Position numbers and translations under genes: made by a program
NCBI RefSeq assembly: GCF_000828715.1
Contig: NZ_AP014583.1
Coordinates: 1,796,001 to 1,860,000, forward strand
Reading direction: 5' to 3'
Source: Winogradskyella sp. PG-2
GTDB taxonomy: Bacteria > Bacteroidota > Bacteroidia > Flavobacteriales > Flavobacteriaceae
Length of the DNA: 64,000 nt
Notes under the pieces: model-generated
Databases searched by the model: none
What the model was told of the DNA's origin: nothing
What the model saw: only the letters and a program-made list of their open reading frames with translations
Shown here: in pieces, positions 56,423 through 64,000 of the stretch
How the letters are laid out: each line of letters begins with the position of its first letter
How positions within the stretch are numbered: position 1 is the stretch's first letter

Positions 56423-59400
56423 ATGTACTTAATATTTGACACTGAAACTACAGGTTTACCAAAGCGTTGGGATGCACCAATTACAGATACAGATAATTGG
56501 CCAAGATGTATTCAGATTGCTTGGCAACTGCATGATGCGATGGGAAATTGTATTGAGCATCAAGATTATTTAGTTAAACCAGAAGGCTTCAATATTCCTT
56601 ATGATGCAGAAAAAATTCATGGTATTTCAACCGATTTAGCACAAGAACAAGGTGTTTCACTTTCTGAGGTATTAGAAAAATTCAATGAAGCCTTAGCAAA
56701 GACCAAATATGTAGTCGGACAAAATGTAAAGTTCGATTTAAATATTATGGGAGCTGAGTTTGTACGAGAAAACCTTGCAAATCAACTTCAAGAATTACTT
56801 GTTTTAGATACCTGTACTGAACATACTGCTAGTTTATGTAAGATTCCTGGTGGACGCTATGGAAAATTTAAATTACCAACCTTAACAGAATTACATCAAT
56901 ATTTATTTAATACACCTTTTGGTGAAGCTCATAATGCTACGGCAGATGTTGAAGCAACCACGCGTTGTTTTTTCGAATTAATTAGAAAACAACAATATAC
57001 CAAAGAACAGCTCGATGTTCAGCCAGATTATTTTCAGAGGTTTTCTGAGGAAAACCCAGATACGATTCAACTTATTGGATTAAAACACATTAACCTAAAA
57101 CGTGCAAGTGCTAAGATTAATGAACGACTTCAAAGAGAACAATCAGAAGCCATCCCAACTGAAACAAATAAAGAAGCGGTTTCAAAATTAACAGAGGTTG
57201 ATTTTGTACATCTGCATAACCATTCTCAGTTCTCCATTCTTCAGTCAACCATTAGCATCAAAGATTTAGTAGCTGCTGCAGCCAATGAAGATATGCCAGC
57301 TGTAGCATTGACTGATCATGGAAATATGATGGGAGCATTTCACTTTGTAAGTGCAGTTGGAAATCATAATAAAAAGATTAAGGCACAACATGCTGAAGCA
57401 GAAGAAAATGGTGAAGAGAAGAAAGGGAAGCTTATAAAACCAATTATAGGTTGTGAATTTTTTGTCTGCGAAAAGCATGATGATAAAACCAGAAAAGATA
57501 ATGGCTACCAAATTGTCTTAATGGCTAAGAATAAAAAAGGCTATCACAATCTAGCAAAGCTTTCATCTGTAGCTTTTACAGATGGTTTTTACTATGTGCC
57601 ACGAATTGACAAGCAACTTATTGAGCAATATAAAGAAGACCTGATTTGCCTAACAGGAAACTTATATGGTGAAGTACCTAGTAAGGTCTTAAATATTGGT
57701 GAGAATCAAGCTGAGGAGGCTTTGTTATGGTGGAAAGAAACTTTTGGTGATGATTTGTATATGGAGCTCATGCGACACAATCAAGAAGATGAAAATCGTG
57801 TGAATCCTGTATTAATTCAATTTGCTAAAAAGCATGATGTAAAGTTGATTGCTTCTAATAACACTTATTATGTTGAGCAAGAAAACGCTAATGCCCACGA
57901 TATTTTACTGTGTGTAAAGGATGGTGAAAAACAAGCGACTCCAATAGGTCGAGGTCGAGGGTATCGTTACGGTCTGCCAAATCAAGAATACTACTTTAAG
58001 TCTTCTGAAGAGATGAAGACTCTTTTTAGAGATATTCCAGAAGCCATTGTCAACATTCAAGAGCTAGTTGATAAGATTGAACCTTATGAATTAGCACGAG
58101 ATGTATTATTACCTGCTTTTGATATTCCAAATGAATTTAAGCATGAAGATGATGAAGCTGATGGAGGTAAACGTGGTGAAAATGCTCTTCTAAAACATTT
58201 GACTTACAAAGGTGCTGAAAAGCGATACGGCGACATTACACCAGAAATAAAAGAACGCCTCGATTTTGAGTTAAGTGTTATTGAGAATACAGGTTATCCA
58301 GGATATTTCTTAATTGTTGAAGATTTTATCAGAGAAGCCAGAAACATGGATGTATCAGTTGGTCCAGGTCGAGGTTCAGCAGCAGGTTCTGTAGTGGCAT
58401 ATTGCCTTTGGATTACAAATATAGATCCAATTAAGTACGATTTACTTTTTGAGCGTTTCTTAAATCCAGATCGTGTGAGTATGCCAGATATCGATATCGA
58501 TTTTGATGATGAAGGTCGTGGTCGTGTTATGGATTATGTAATTAATAAATATGGTTCTAATCAGGTTGCGCAGATTATCACTTATGGAACCATGGCAGCA
58601 AAGTCATCCATTAGAGATACGGCCAGAGTATTAGATTTACCACTTGGTGATGCAGATCGAATTTCGAAGTTAATTCCGACGATGTCTAAGCTAGGAAAGA
58701 TATTTGGCTTATCCGAAAAGGACTTGACTAAAAAGTTTAGAGCTGAAGATTTAGATAAAGTCAATGAGCTTCTCAATATTTCGGATGGTGAAGACTTACA
58801 AGCAGAAACTGTAAACCAAGCAAGAGTTTTAGAAGGTTCGGTTCGTAATACTGGTATTCACGCTTGTGGTGTGATAATTACACCTGGTGATATTACCAAT
58901 TATGTTCCTGTAGCTTTAGCCAAAGATTCTGATTTATATGTCACACAGTTTGATAACTCTGTAGTTGAAAGTGCAGGCTTATTAAAGATGGATTTCTTGG
59001 GATTAAAAACACTAACCTTAATTAAGGATACCGTTAAGATTGTAAAAGCAAAACATGGTATTGTGCTAGATCCTGAAAGTTTTCCGCTTGATGATGAAGA
59101 GACTTATGCATTATTTCAACGAGGTGAAACGGTTGGGATTTTCCAATATGAATCTCCGGGTATGCAAAAGCACATGAAAAATCTAAAGCCTACGGTTTTT
59201 GATGATTTAATTGCCATGAACGCCTTGTATCGTCCTGGTCCTATGGAATATATACCAAGTTTTATTGCACGTAAGCATGGTGACGAAGAGATTGATTACG
59301 ATTTACCAGAAATGGAAGAGTACTTAAAGGAAACCTATGGTATTACGGTTTACCAAGAGCAGGTAATGTTATTGTCTCAAAAATTGGCAGATTTCACCAA

Positions 59401-60808
59401 AGGTGAAGCCGATGTTTTGAGAAAGGCAATGGGAAAAAAGCAGATTGCGGTTCTCGATAAAATGAAACCTAAATTTATTGAACAAGCTGGAGCAAAAGGC
59501 TTAGATAAAGATAAACTAGAAAAAATCTGGAAGGATTGGGAAGCCTTTGCGAGTTATGCCTTTAATAAATCACACTCTACTTGTTATGCTTGGATTGCAT
59601 ATCAAACCGCTTATTTAAAAGCACACTATCCTGCAGAATATATGGCTGCTGTGTTGTCTAATAATATGAATGACATTAAGTCTGTCACTTTCTTTATGGA
59701 AGAGTGTAAACGCATGCGTTTACCTGTTTTAGGACCAGATGTTAATGAGAGTTATTACAAATTTTCGGTAAATAAAGATAATGCAGTTCGTTTTGGAATG
59801 GGAGCGATTAAAGGTGTTGGTCAAGGAGCAGTAAAGACAATAGTTGAAGGAAGAAAAGAAGAAGGGAATTATAAATCTATTTTCGATTTAGCAAAGCGTA
59901 TTGATTTACGAGCTGCCAATAAAAAAGCCTTTGAAGGATTAGCAAATGCTGGTGGATTTGATTGTTGGGCAGATACACACAGAGCACAATATTTTGCGCA
60001 TGATGGTGATGGGATTACGTTTTTAGAAAAAGCGGTGAAATATGGTGCAAAGCATCAAGAAAATGAAAACTCAGCTCAGATAAGTATGTTTGGAGAAGCT
60101 AGTGGAGTTCAAATTGCAGAACCATTGGTGCCTCCTTGTGAAGATTGGGGAACAATGGAGAAACTATCTCGCGAAAAAGAAGTTGTTGGCATATATATTT
60201 CTGGACATCCATTGGATGATTTTAAAATTGAAATGAAAACCTTTTGCAATGGTAATATTGCCTTATTTAACGATTTAGATTCTGTGTTGAATAGAGAAGT
60301 TACCTTTGGTGGAGTTGTAACAGATGTACAACATCGTGTGAGTAAACAAGGAAAAGGCTGGGCATTATTTACCATTGAAGATTATACGGATAGTTTTGAG
60401 TTTAGAATCTTTGGGGAAGACTATTTAAAGTTTAGGCACTTCTTTGTGATTAACTCTTTTGTCTATGTAAGAGCCTTTATAAAAGAAGGTTGGGTGAATA
60501 GAGATACGGGTAAAAAAGGTGATCCAAGAATTCAGTTTAATAGCTTTCAGTTACTGCATGATGTTATGGATACCTATGCTAAAAAGCTGTCCATACAATT
60601 AAATATTGATGATTTAAGCGAAGGCAAAATTTCTGCTTTGAATGACTTATTGCGAATCCATGATGGTAATAATACTCTCAACTTTGTGGTTTATGATAAC
60701 AAGGAAAAAATAAAAGTACAAATGCCAAGTAGAAAGCAGAAAGTGAAAATCTCTCAAGAACTTTTGCATGAACTCAAAGAACATAATGTTAGATATAAGT
60801 TGAATTAA
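56423..60808 (+). CDS. dnaE: DNA polymerase III alpha subunit fused to a DEDDh exonuclease
   Basis: 1461 residues, about 250-300 longer than a plain DnaE. Residues 1-190 are a DnaQ-like 3'-5' exonuclease with Asp6, Glu8 (LIFDTETTGLP), Asp105 (VKFDLNIM), His170 and Asp175 (EAHNATADVEA). From about 260 comes the PHP domain (FVHLHNHSQFSILQ with His263/265; ALTDHGNM), then the polymerase core (GPGRGSAAGSVVAY; catalytic Asp in PDIDIDFDDEGRGR), helix-hairpin-helix, an OB fold at about 1290-1370 (FGGVVTDVQHRVSKQGKGW) and a C-terminal domain. The fusion puts proofreading in the replicase chain itself. The start ATG at 56423 is the exonuclease N-terminus. Confidence 0.96.
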   Translation: MYLIFDTETTGLPKRWDAPITDTDNWPRCIQIAWQLHDAMGNCIEHQDYLVKPEGFNIPYDAEKIHGISTDLAQEQGVSLSEVLEKFNEALAKTKYVVGQNVKFDLNIMGAEFVRENLANQLQELLVLDTCTEHTASLCKIPGGRYGKFKLPTLTELHQYLFNTPFGEAHNATADVEATTRCFFELIRKQQYTKEQLDVQPDYFQRFSEENPDTIQLIGLKHINLKRASAKINERLQREQSEAIPTETNKEAVSKLTEVDFVHLHNHSQFSILQSTISIKDLVAAAANEDMPAVALTDHGNMMGAFHFVSAVGNHNKKIKAQHAEAEENGEEKKGKLIKPIIGCEFFVCEKHDDKTRKDNGYQIVLMAKNKKGYHNLAKLSSVAFTDGFYYVPRIDKQLIEQYKEDLICLTGNLYGEVPSKVLNIGENQAEEALLWWKETFGDDLYMELMRHNQEDENRVNPVLIQFAKKHDVKLIASNNTYYVEQENANAHDILLCVKDGEKQATPIGRGRGYRYGLPNQEYYFKSSEEMKTLFRDIPEAIVNIQELVDKIEPYELARDVLLPAFDIPNEFKHEDDEADGGKRGENALLKHLTYKGAEKRYGDITPEIKERLDFELSVIENTGYPGYFLIVEDFIREARNMDVSVGPGRGSAAGSVVAYCLWITNIDPIKYDLLFERFLNPDRVSMPDIDIDFDDEGRGRVMDYVINKYGSNQVAQIITYGTMAAKSSIRDTARVLDLPLGDADRISKLIPTMSKLGKIFGLSEKDLTKKFRAEDLDKVNELLNISDGEDLQAETVNQARVLEGSVRNTGIHACGVIITPGDITNYVPVALAKDSDLYVTQFDNSVVESAGLLKMDFLGLKTLTLIKDTVKIVKAKHGIVLDPESFPLDDEETYALFQRGETVGIFQYESPGMQKHMKNLKPTVFDDLIAMNALYRPGPMEYIPSFIARKHGDEEIDYDLPEMEEYLKETYGITVYQEQVMLLSQKLADFTKGEADVLRKAMGKKQIAVLDKMKPKFIEQAGAKGLDKDKLEKIWKDWEAFASYAFNKSHSTCYAWIAYQTAYLKAHYPAEYMAAVLSNNMNDIKSVTFFMEECKRMRLPVLGPDVNESYYKFSVNKDNAVRFGMGAIKGVGQGAVKTIVEGRKEEGNYKSIFDLAKRIDLRAANKKAFEGLANAGGFDCWADTHRAQYFAHDGDGITFLEKAVKYGAKHQENENSAQISMFGEASGVQIAEPLVPPCEDWGTMEKLSREKEVVGIYISGHPLDDFKIEMKTFCNGNIALFNDLDSVLNREVTFGGVVTDVQHRVSKQGKGWALFTIEDYTDSFEFRIFGEDYLKFRHFFVINSFVYVRAFIKEGWVNRDTGKKGDPRIQFNSFQLLHDVMDTYAKKLSIQLNIDDLSEGKISALNDLLRIHDGNNTLNFVVYDNKEKIKVQMPSRKQKVKISQELLHELKEHNVRYKLN

Positions 60809-60840
60809 CAAATTCCCGGGTGTATAATAATCTCATGATT

Positions 60841-61989
60841 ATGAAAAAAATGATATTAAGTACTTTGATAATTCTACTTTTTCTTAGTTGTAAAGAAGAG
60901 AAGAAAACGCCAACTATCGAAAAGGATAAAACAGAAGTCTTCCAATCCATCTTAGATTCAATTTATGCAAAAAACAAAGATGCTGTTGGGTTGATGGTTC
61001 ATATTGAAGCACCAGATAAAAAGATATCTTGGAGTGGAGCAGTTGGTATTACAGATAAAAATACTAATACACCTTTAAGTGAAGATCAACCTGTTTTGAT
61101 TGCAAGTAACACTAAAACTTATGTTAGTGCAGCGATTTTGAGATTGGTAGAAGAGTCTATGCTAGATTTAAACCAAGCTATTGATACATTAATTTTTAAA
61201 AAGACTAATGCTTTACTAAAAACTGATGGTTATAACACATCACTAATTAAAGTAGTTCAATTATTAAGTCATACCAGTGGTATTCATGATTATGCGACTA
61301 CTGATGCTTATATGGAAATGATTAAAAAAGATCCTAAGCACAGATATTCTAGAGATGAACAGATTAAATTAGCCATGACTTTAGGCGATCCTTTGGGTGA
61401 AGCTGGTGATATTTTTACTTACGCTGATGTGAATTATTTATTATTGACTGAAATTATTGAAAGTATAACAGGAAAGCCATTTTATACCTCAATTAGAGAT
61501 TTAATTTATTATGATAAGCTTGGAATGCAAACCACATGGTTTTCTACTTTAGAAGATTATCCAAAAGATTTAGAACCACTAGTCCATCAATATTGGACTT
61601 CCGAAGGTTTTGATAGTTATGAAATAGACCATTCTTTTGATTTGTATGGTGGTGGAGGCATAGCATCTACTTCTAAAGATTTGGCTGTGTTTTGTCAGAG
61701 TTTATTTAACAATAAAATATTTGAGTATTCAAGTACGCTAGATTTAATTTATACTAAAGCAAGTCCTAAAAAACCTATGGAAGGTAACTATTATTTAGGT
61801 TTATTTGGTGTTGATTTTGATGGCGTAAAAGGTTATGGTCATGGGGGTTTTTGGGGAACAGTTGTGAATTATTTCCCAGAATTAAATGCTAGTATTTTTA
61901 TTTTAGATAGAGATAAGCGAATATTAAGTCCAGATATTAATAGATTGATGCTTAAAGAGCTTAAAAGCTATTATAAAACCAAGCAATAG
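60841..61989 (+). CDS. Serine hydrolase lipoprotein (beta-lactamase class C family)
   Basis: About 382 residues from ATG 60841 (MKKMILSTLIILLFLSC); upstream in-frame GTG 60820 and ATG 60835 add residues that spoil the signal. Lipobox Cys at 17. The SxxK motif is ASNTKTYVS, the second motif appears as TYADVNYLL where YxN is usual, and the third is GHGGFWG (HxG). The family covers D-alanyl-D-alanine carboxypeptidases, esterases and class C beta-lactamases; a cell-wall or esterase role is more likely than antibiotic resistance. It starts 32 nt after dnaE. Confidence 0.87.
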   Translation: MKKMILSTLIILLFLSCKEEKKTPTIEKDKTEVFQSILDSIYAKNKDAVGLMVHIEAPDKKISWSGAVGITDKNTNTPLSEDQPVLIASNTKTYVSAAILRLVEESMLDLNQAIDTLIFKKTNALLKTDGYNTSLIKVVQLLSHTSGIHDYATTDAYMEMIKKDPKHRYSRDEQIKLAMTLGDPLGEAGDIFTYADVNYLLLTEIIESITGKPFYTSIRDLIYYDKLGMQTTWFSTLEDYPKDLEPLVHQYWTSEGFDSYEIDHSFDLYGGGGIASTSKDLAVFCQSLFNNKIFEYSSTLDLIYTKASPKKPMEGNYYLGLFGVDFDGVKGYGHGGFWGTVVNYFPELNASIFILDRDKRILSPDINRLMLKELKSYYKTKQ

Positions 61990-62010
61990 TGTCATAATCA
62001 AATCAAATAC

Positions 62011-62038
62011 TGCCAATGTAAGGTTTGGCATTTTTTTT
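62011..62038 (+). terminator. Serine hydrolase gene terminator
   Basis: TGCCAA (62011-62016) pairs with TTGGCA (62025-62030), followed by eight T. Confidence 0.85.
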
Positions 62039-62041
62039 GAC

Positions 62042-62049
62042 TAATTTTG
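62042..62049 (+). promoter_or_regulatory. trxA promoter -7 element
   Basis: TAATTTTG is an exact TAnnTTTG match, placed 3 nt after the preceding terminator's T tract and 59 nt before the trxA ATG. Confidence 0.5.
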
Positions 62050-62108
62050 TGTACTTGTTAAGACGCAGGTATGTTAACTAAAGTAGAATACAATAAATAA
62101 TAAATATT

Positions 62109-62426
62109 ATGGCATTAGAAATAACAGATGCAAACTTTGAAGAAACAGTATTAAAGAGTGATAAACCAGTAATGGTTGATTTTTGGGCAGCATGGTGCGG
62201 TCCTTGCCGTATGGTTGGACCAATCATTGATGAAATTAGTACAGAGTACGATGGTAAAGCTGTAGTTGGTAAGGTAGATGTTGATGCTAATCAGGAATTT
62301 GCTGCTAAGTACGGGGTGAGAAACATACCAACAGTATTAGTTTTTCAAAATGGAGAAGTTGTAGGTCGTCAAGTTGGTGTTGCACCTAAAAATGCATACT
62401 CTGATGCTATTGATGCACTTTTATAG
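62109..62426 (+). CDS. trxA: Thioredoxin
   Basis: 105 residues, a complete single-domain thioredoxin. The redox pair is Cys30 and Cys33 in DFWAAWCGPCRM, and the cis-Pro loop is VRNIPTVLVFQNGE. No signal peptide, so it is cytosolic and reduces disulfides in target proteins with electrons from thioredoxin reductase. It lies between two terminators with its own promoter, so it is transcribed alone. Confidence 0.97.
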   Translation: MALEITDANFEETVLKSDKPVMVDFWAAWCGPCRMVGPIIDEISTEYDGKAVVGKVDVDANQEFAAKYGVRNIPTVLVFQNGEVVGRQVGVAPKNAYSDAIDALL

Positions 62427-62450
62427 AATAAGATTCTAAAAGAAATGATA

Positions 62451-62480
62451 AAAGGTTTGTCTATAAGGCAAACCTTTTTT
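62451..62480 (+). terminator. trxA terminator
   Basis: AAAGGTTTG (62451-62459) pairs with CAAACCTTT (62469-62477), ending in six T. Confidence 0.8.
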
Positions 62481-62493
62481 AGTTTCGGTACTC

Positions 62494-63423
62494 ATGGATT
62501 TACAATTAGAACTCAATAAAGCAGGTGGTTTTAAAAACCTAGAATTGTCAGCTAAACAAGTGGTTGAAGGTTTTATAGCTGGGATGCATAAAAGTCCATT
62601 TCATGGGTTTTCTGCTGAGTTTGCTGAACATAAAATTTACAATCAAGGTGAAAGCACTAAGCATATAGATTGGAAGCTTTATGCCAAAACAGATCGTCTG
62701 TACACTAAGCGTTATGATGAAGAGACGAATCTGAGATGTCATCTTATTATAGATAATAGTAGTTCTATGCACTATCCTGAATCAGCTGGTTCTACGATAG
62801 ATAACTTAAATAAAATTTCGTTTTCAGCTTTGGCAAGTGCATCTTTAATGCATATTCTTAAAAAACAACGTGATGCTGTTGGTTTGAGTGTCTATAGTGA
62901 TATTTATGATTTCTATTCACCAGAAAAAGGTAGTGAGCGTCATCATAGAATGCTGATGACCAAATTAAGTGAAGCGGTTATTACAAAACCAGAGTCGAAA
63001 ACAACAGAAACTTATCGCTACTTGCATCAGATTGCTGAGAAGATTCATAGACGATCATTAATCTTTGTGTTTACAGATATGTTTCAGACCTCAGAAGATG
63101 ATGAAAAGTTATTTGAAGCCTTAAGACATTTAAAACATAACAAGCATGAAGTAGTTTTGTTTCATGTATTTGATAAAGCCAAAGAACTGACTTTTGATTT
63201 TGATAATCGACCAAAACGTTTTATAGATATAGAAACAGACGAGTATATTAATCTGTATGCTGATAATGTAAAAGACAACTACGAAAAAGCGGTAAGAGAC
63301 TACTTTAATAATCTAAGATTAAAGTGTGGACAATATAGAATTAAGTATGTTGAAGCCGACATCAATGCTGGTTTTAATAGCATCCTAACCTCTTACATGA
63401 TAGAGCGTCAAAAATTTGTTTAG
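62494..63423 (+). CDS. DUF58 domain protein (MoxR-associated, vWA-like)
   Basis: 309 residues without TM. The DUF58 signature GESTKHIDWKLYAKTDRLYTK is near residue 50, followed by a von Willebrand A-like fold with a MIDAS-type motif (LIIDNSSSMHYP; LIFVFTDMFQTSEDD). Such proteins usually act with a MoxR AAA+ ATPase as a chaperone-like unit for maturation of other complexes, and with membrane vWA/BatA-type proteins. None of these lie within the window, and the next feature is a tRNA, so its partners are elsewhere. Confidence 0.9.
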   Translation: MDLQLELNKAGGFKNLELSAKQVVEGFIAGMHKSPFHGFSAEFAEHKIYNQGESTKHIDWKLYAKTDRLYTKRYDEETNLRCHLIIDNSSSMHYPESAGSTIDNLNKISFSALASASLMHILKKQRDAVGLSVYSDIYDFYSPEKGSERHHRMLMTKLSEAVITKPESKTTETYRYLHQIAEKIHRRSLIFVFTDMFQTSEDDEKLFEALRHLKHNKHEVVLFHVFDKAKELTFDFDNRPKRFIDIETDEYINLYADNVKDNYEKAVRDYFNNLRLKCGQYRIKYVEADINAGFNSILTSYMIERQKFV

Positions 63424-63430
63424 ATTTTTG

Positions 63431-63461
63431 TTTGCCAAATTAAAAATGCAATGTATATTTG
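63431..63461 (+). promoter_or_regulatory. tRNA-Asp promoter
   Basis: TTTG (63431-63434), a 19-nt spacer and TATATTTG (63454-63461) match the full Bacteroidota consensus, 18 nt before the tRNA. Confidence 0.75.
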
Positions 63462-63479
63462 CCCTCGCAATTATGCAAC

Positions 63480-63553
63480 GGTCTGGTAGTTCAGTTGGTT
63501 AGAATGTCGCCCTGTCACGGCGAAGGTCGCGGGTTCGAGTCCCGTCCAGACCG
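63480..63553 (+). tRNA. tRNA-Asp (anticodon GTC)
   Basis: 74 nt. The acceptor arms GGTCTGG (63480-63486) and CCAGACC (63546-63552) pair fully, with discriminator G at 63553. The anticodon stem TCGCC/GGCGA encloses loop CTGTCAC with GTC at 63514-63516. The T arm has GGTTCGAGTCC. The CCA end is not encoded. A hairpin with a T tract follows at 63571-63597. Confidence 0.97.
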
Positions 63554-63569
63554 CTAAAATTGCAAAATT

Positions 63570-63597
63570 AAAGCTTCAAGAAATTGAGGCTTTTTTT
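63570..63597 (+). terminator. tRNA-Asp terminator
   Basis: AAGCTTCA (63571-63578) pairs with TGAGGCTT (G-U allowed), followed by seven T. Further on, ATATCAAA (63649-63656) and TTTGATAT (63662-63669) form an 8-bp hairpin of unknown role; the rest of 63598-63733 shows nothing else. Confidence 0.7.
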
Positions 63598-63733
63598 GAA
63601 GCATTTGTAAGATGTTGTGTTGTTTTCAGAGAGATCTGAGACGTAGTGATATCAAACTTGATTTGATATTCCAATGAAAGGCTTTCCTTTTTTCTTTATA
63701 GAAAATCGGGATGCTTTTTTGTTTTACAGAGGA

Positions 63734-64000
63734 TTATTGTTTGTTTATTTTCCAAGATTCAAAATCTTTTTTATTGTCTTCAGAGGTTAAAGGGTATAGT
63801 CCTATTATAGATCTCCCTTCTAGTACTTTTTCTGTTACATATTCCTCATACAATTCCATTTTAGAAGCTGTGTCTGCTACTTCGTCTGCTAAATGTGCAG
63901 GAATAACCATAACACCATCATCATCTCCTACTATAACATCACCAGGAAAAACGGCGACATCTCCACAACCAATAGGTACATTAATATCAATAGCATGATT
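63734..64000 (-). CDS. RraA-like / HMG aldolase family protein, C-terminal part
   Basis: The gene enters from the right edge on the minus strand and stops with TAA at 63736-63734; 88 residues are visible. Their start, DINVPIGCGDVAVFPGDVIV, then GDDDGVMVIPAHLADEVA, is the conserved C-terminal core of the RraA / 4-hydroxy-4-methyl-2-oxoglutarate aldolase fold (VPVGCGGVAV... and DGVVVIP). Such proteins either split 2-oxo acid aldols in sugar-acid catabolism or bind RNase E; Bacteroidota copies are often in sugar-acid gene clusters, but the neighbours lie outside the window. The plus-strand frame here is a shadow of it. Confidence 0.82.
   Translation of the reverse strand, partial: NHAIDINVPIGCGDVAVFPGDVIVGDDDGVMVIPAHLADEVADTASKMELYEEYVTEKVLEGRSIIGLYPLTSEDNKKDFESWKINKQ

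Noticed and set aside
60841..61989. Acquired beta-lactamase resistance gene
   Set aside because: Lipoprotein with a degenerate YxN motif, base usage like its neighbours and no mobile element nearby; a generic serine hydrolase is more likely.
63711..63998. Plus-strand open frame of 95 codons at the right edge
   Set aside because: The minus strand reads as the conserved C-terminus of an RraA-like protein in the same interval, so the plus-strand frame is a shadow.

Overview
The window is chromosomal DNA of a marine-type member of the Flavobacteriaceae (Bacteroidota). Evidence: AT-rich coding sequence; many exact matches to the Bacteroidota promoter element TAnnTTTG; two type IX secretion (T9SS) type A cargo proteins; lineage families such as DUF4301, DUF4271, DUF4296, DUF3098, DUF3127 and DUF2490; a TonB-dependent receptor under a TPP riboswitch; an exonuclease-DnaE fusion; and a long-tailed S16. 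Most of it is ordinary core genome. I see no prophage, transposase, CRISPR array or rRNA operon.

Layout. 1-9 kb: end of a NadR-like ATPase, DUF4301, arfB, TPP riboswitch with TonB receptor, a lipoprotein, greA behind a terminator-like leader hairpin, HIT protein, histidine kinase, flavin reductase, DUF3127. 9-20.6 kb: aat, two envelope proteins, tag, thioredoxin-like protein, TonB-like protein, then the envelope cluster truB-uppP // DUF3098-hypothetical-ftsX on the minus strand. That cluster is split by a plus-strand operon (14856-19007): MGH1/GH63-type glycosidase, sodium:solute symporter, glycerate kinase. 20.7-31 kb: leuS with an unusual leucine-specific domain and an in-frame palindrome, SemiSWEET, ald, metallopeptidase, DMT exporter, Lrp regulator with saccharopine dehydrogenase, pckA. 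31-38 kb: hemD-like, DUF4271, dolichol-phosphate-mannose-synthase-like protein, dihydroorotase-like, DUF4296, SDR, tyrS. 38-45 kb: LuxE-like protein, two T9SS proteins with nearly identical C-terminal DNA, PhoB/PhoR-like pair, a glycosyltransferase without a normal start. 45-54.8 kb: trmB, LysE family, ATL protein, ApbC and NifU-type Fe-S proteins, ferredoxin reductase and ferredoxin, hydrolases, acyl-CoA dehydrogenase, trmN6, a MITE-like repeat, rimM, rpsP. 55-64 kb: TSP3-repeat lipoprotein, dnaE, serine hydrolase, trxA, DUF58, tRNA-Asp, and the 3' end of an RraA-like gene.

The best candidate for an undescribed functional unit is the 14856-19007 operon. A GH63-type hydrolase related to mannosyl/glucosylglycerate hydrolases, a sodium symporter and a glycerate kinase, joined by an ATGA overlap and a 7-nt gap, read as a pathway that imports a glycosyl-glycerate (for example red-algal digeneaside or bacterial glucosylglycerate), splits it and phosphorylates the glycerate. 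Its position inside a conserved cell-envelope gene cluster, on the opposite strand, suggests it was inserted. Other points of interest: the remodelled LeuRS domain, the greA leader hairpin, two loci with orphan minus-strand terminators, recent homogenisation of T9SS sorting-domain DNA, and a full promoter-TPP aptamer-terminator control region for a TonB receptor.
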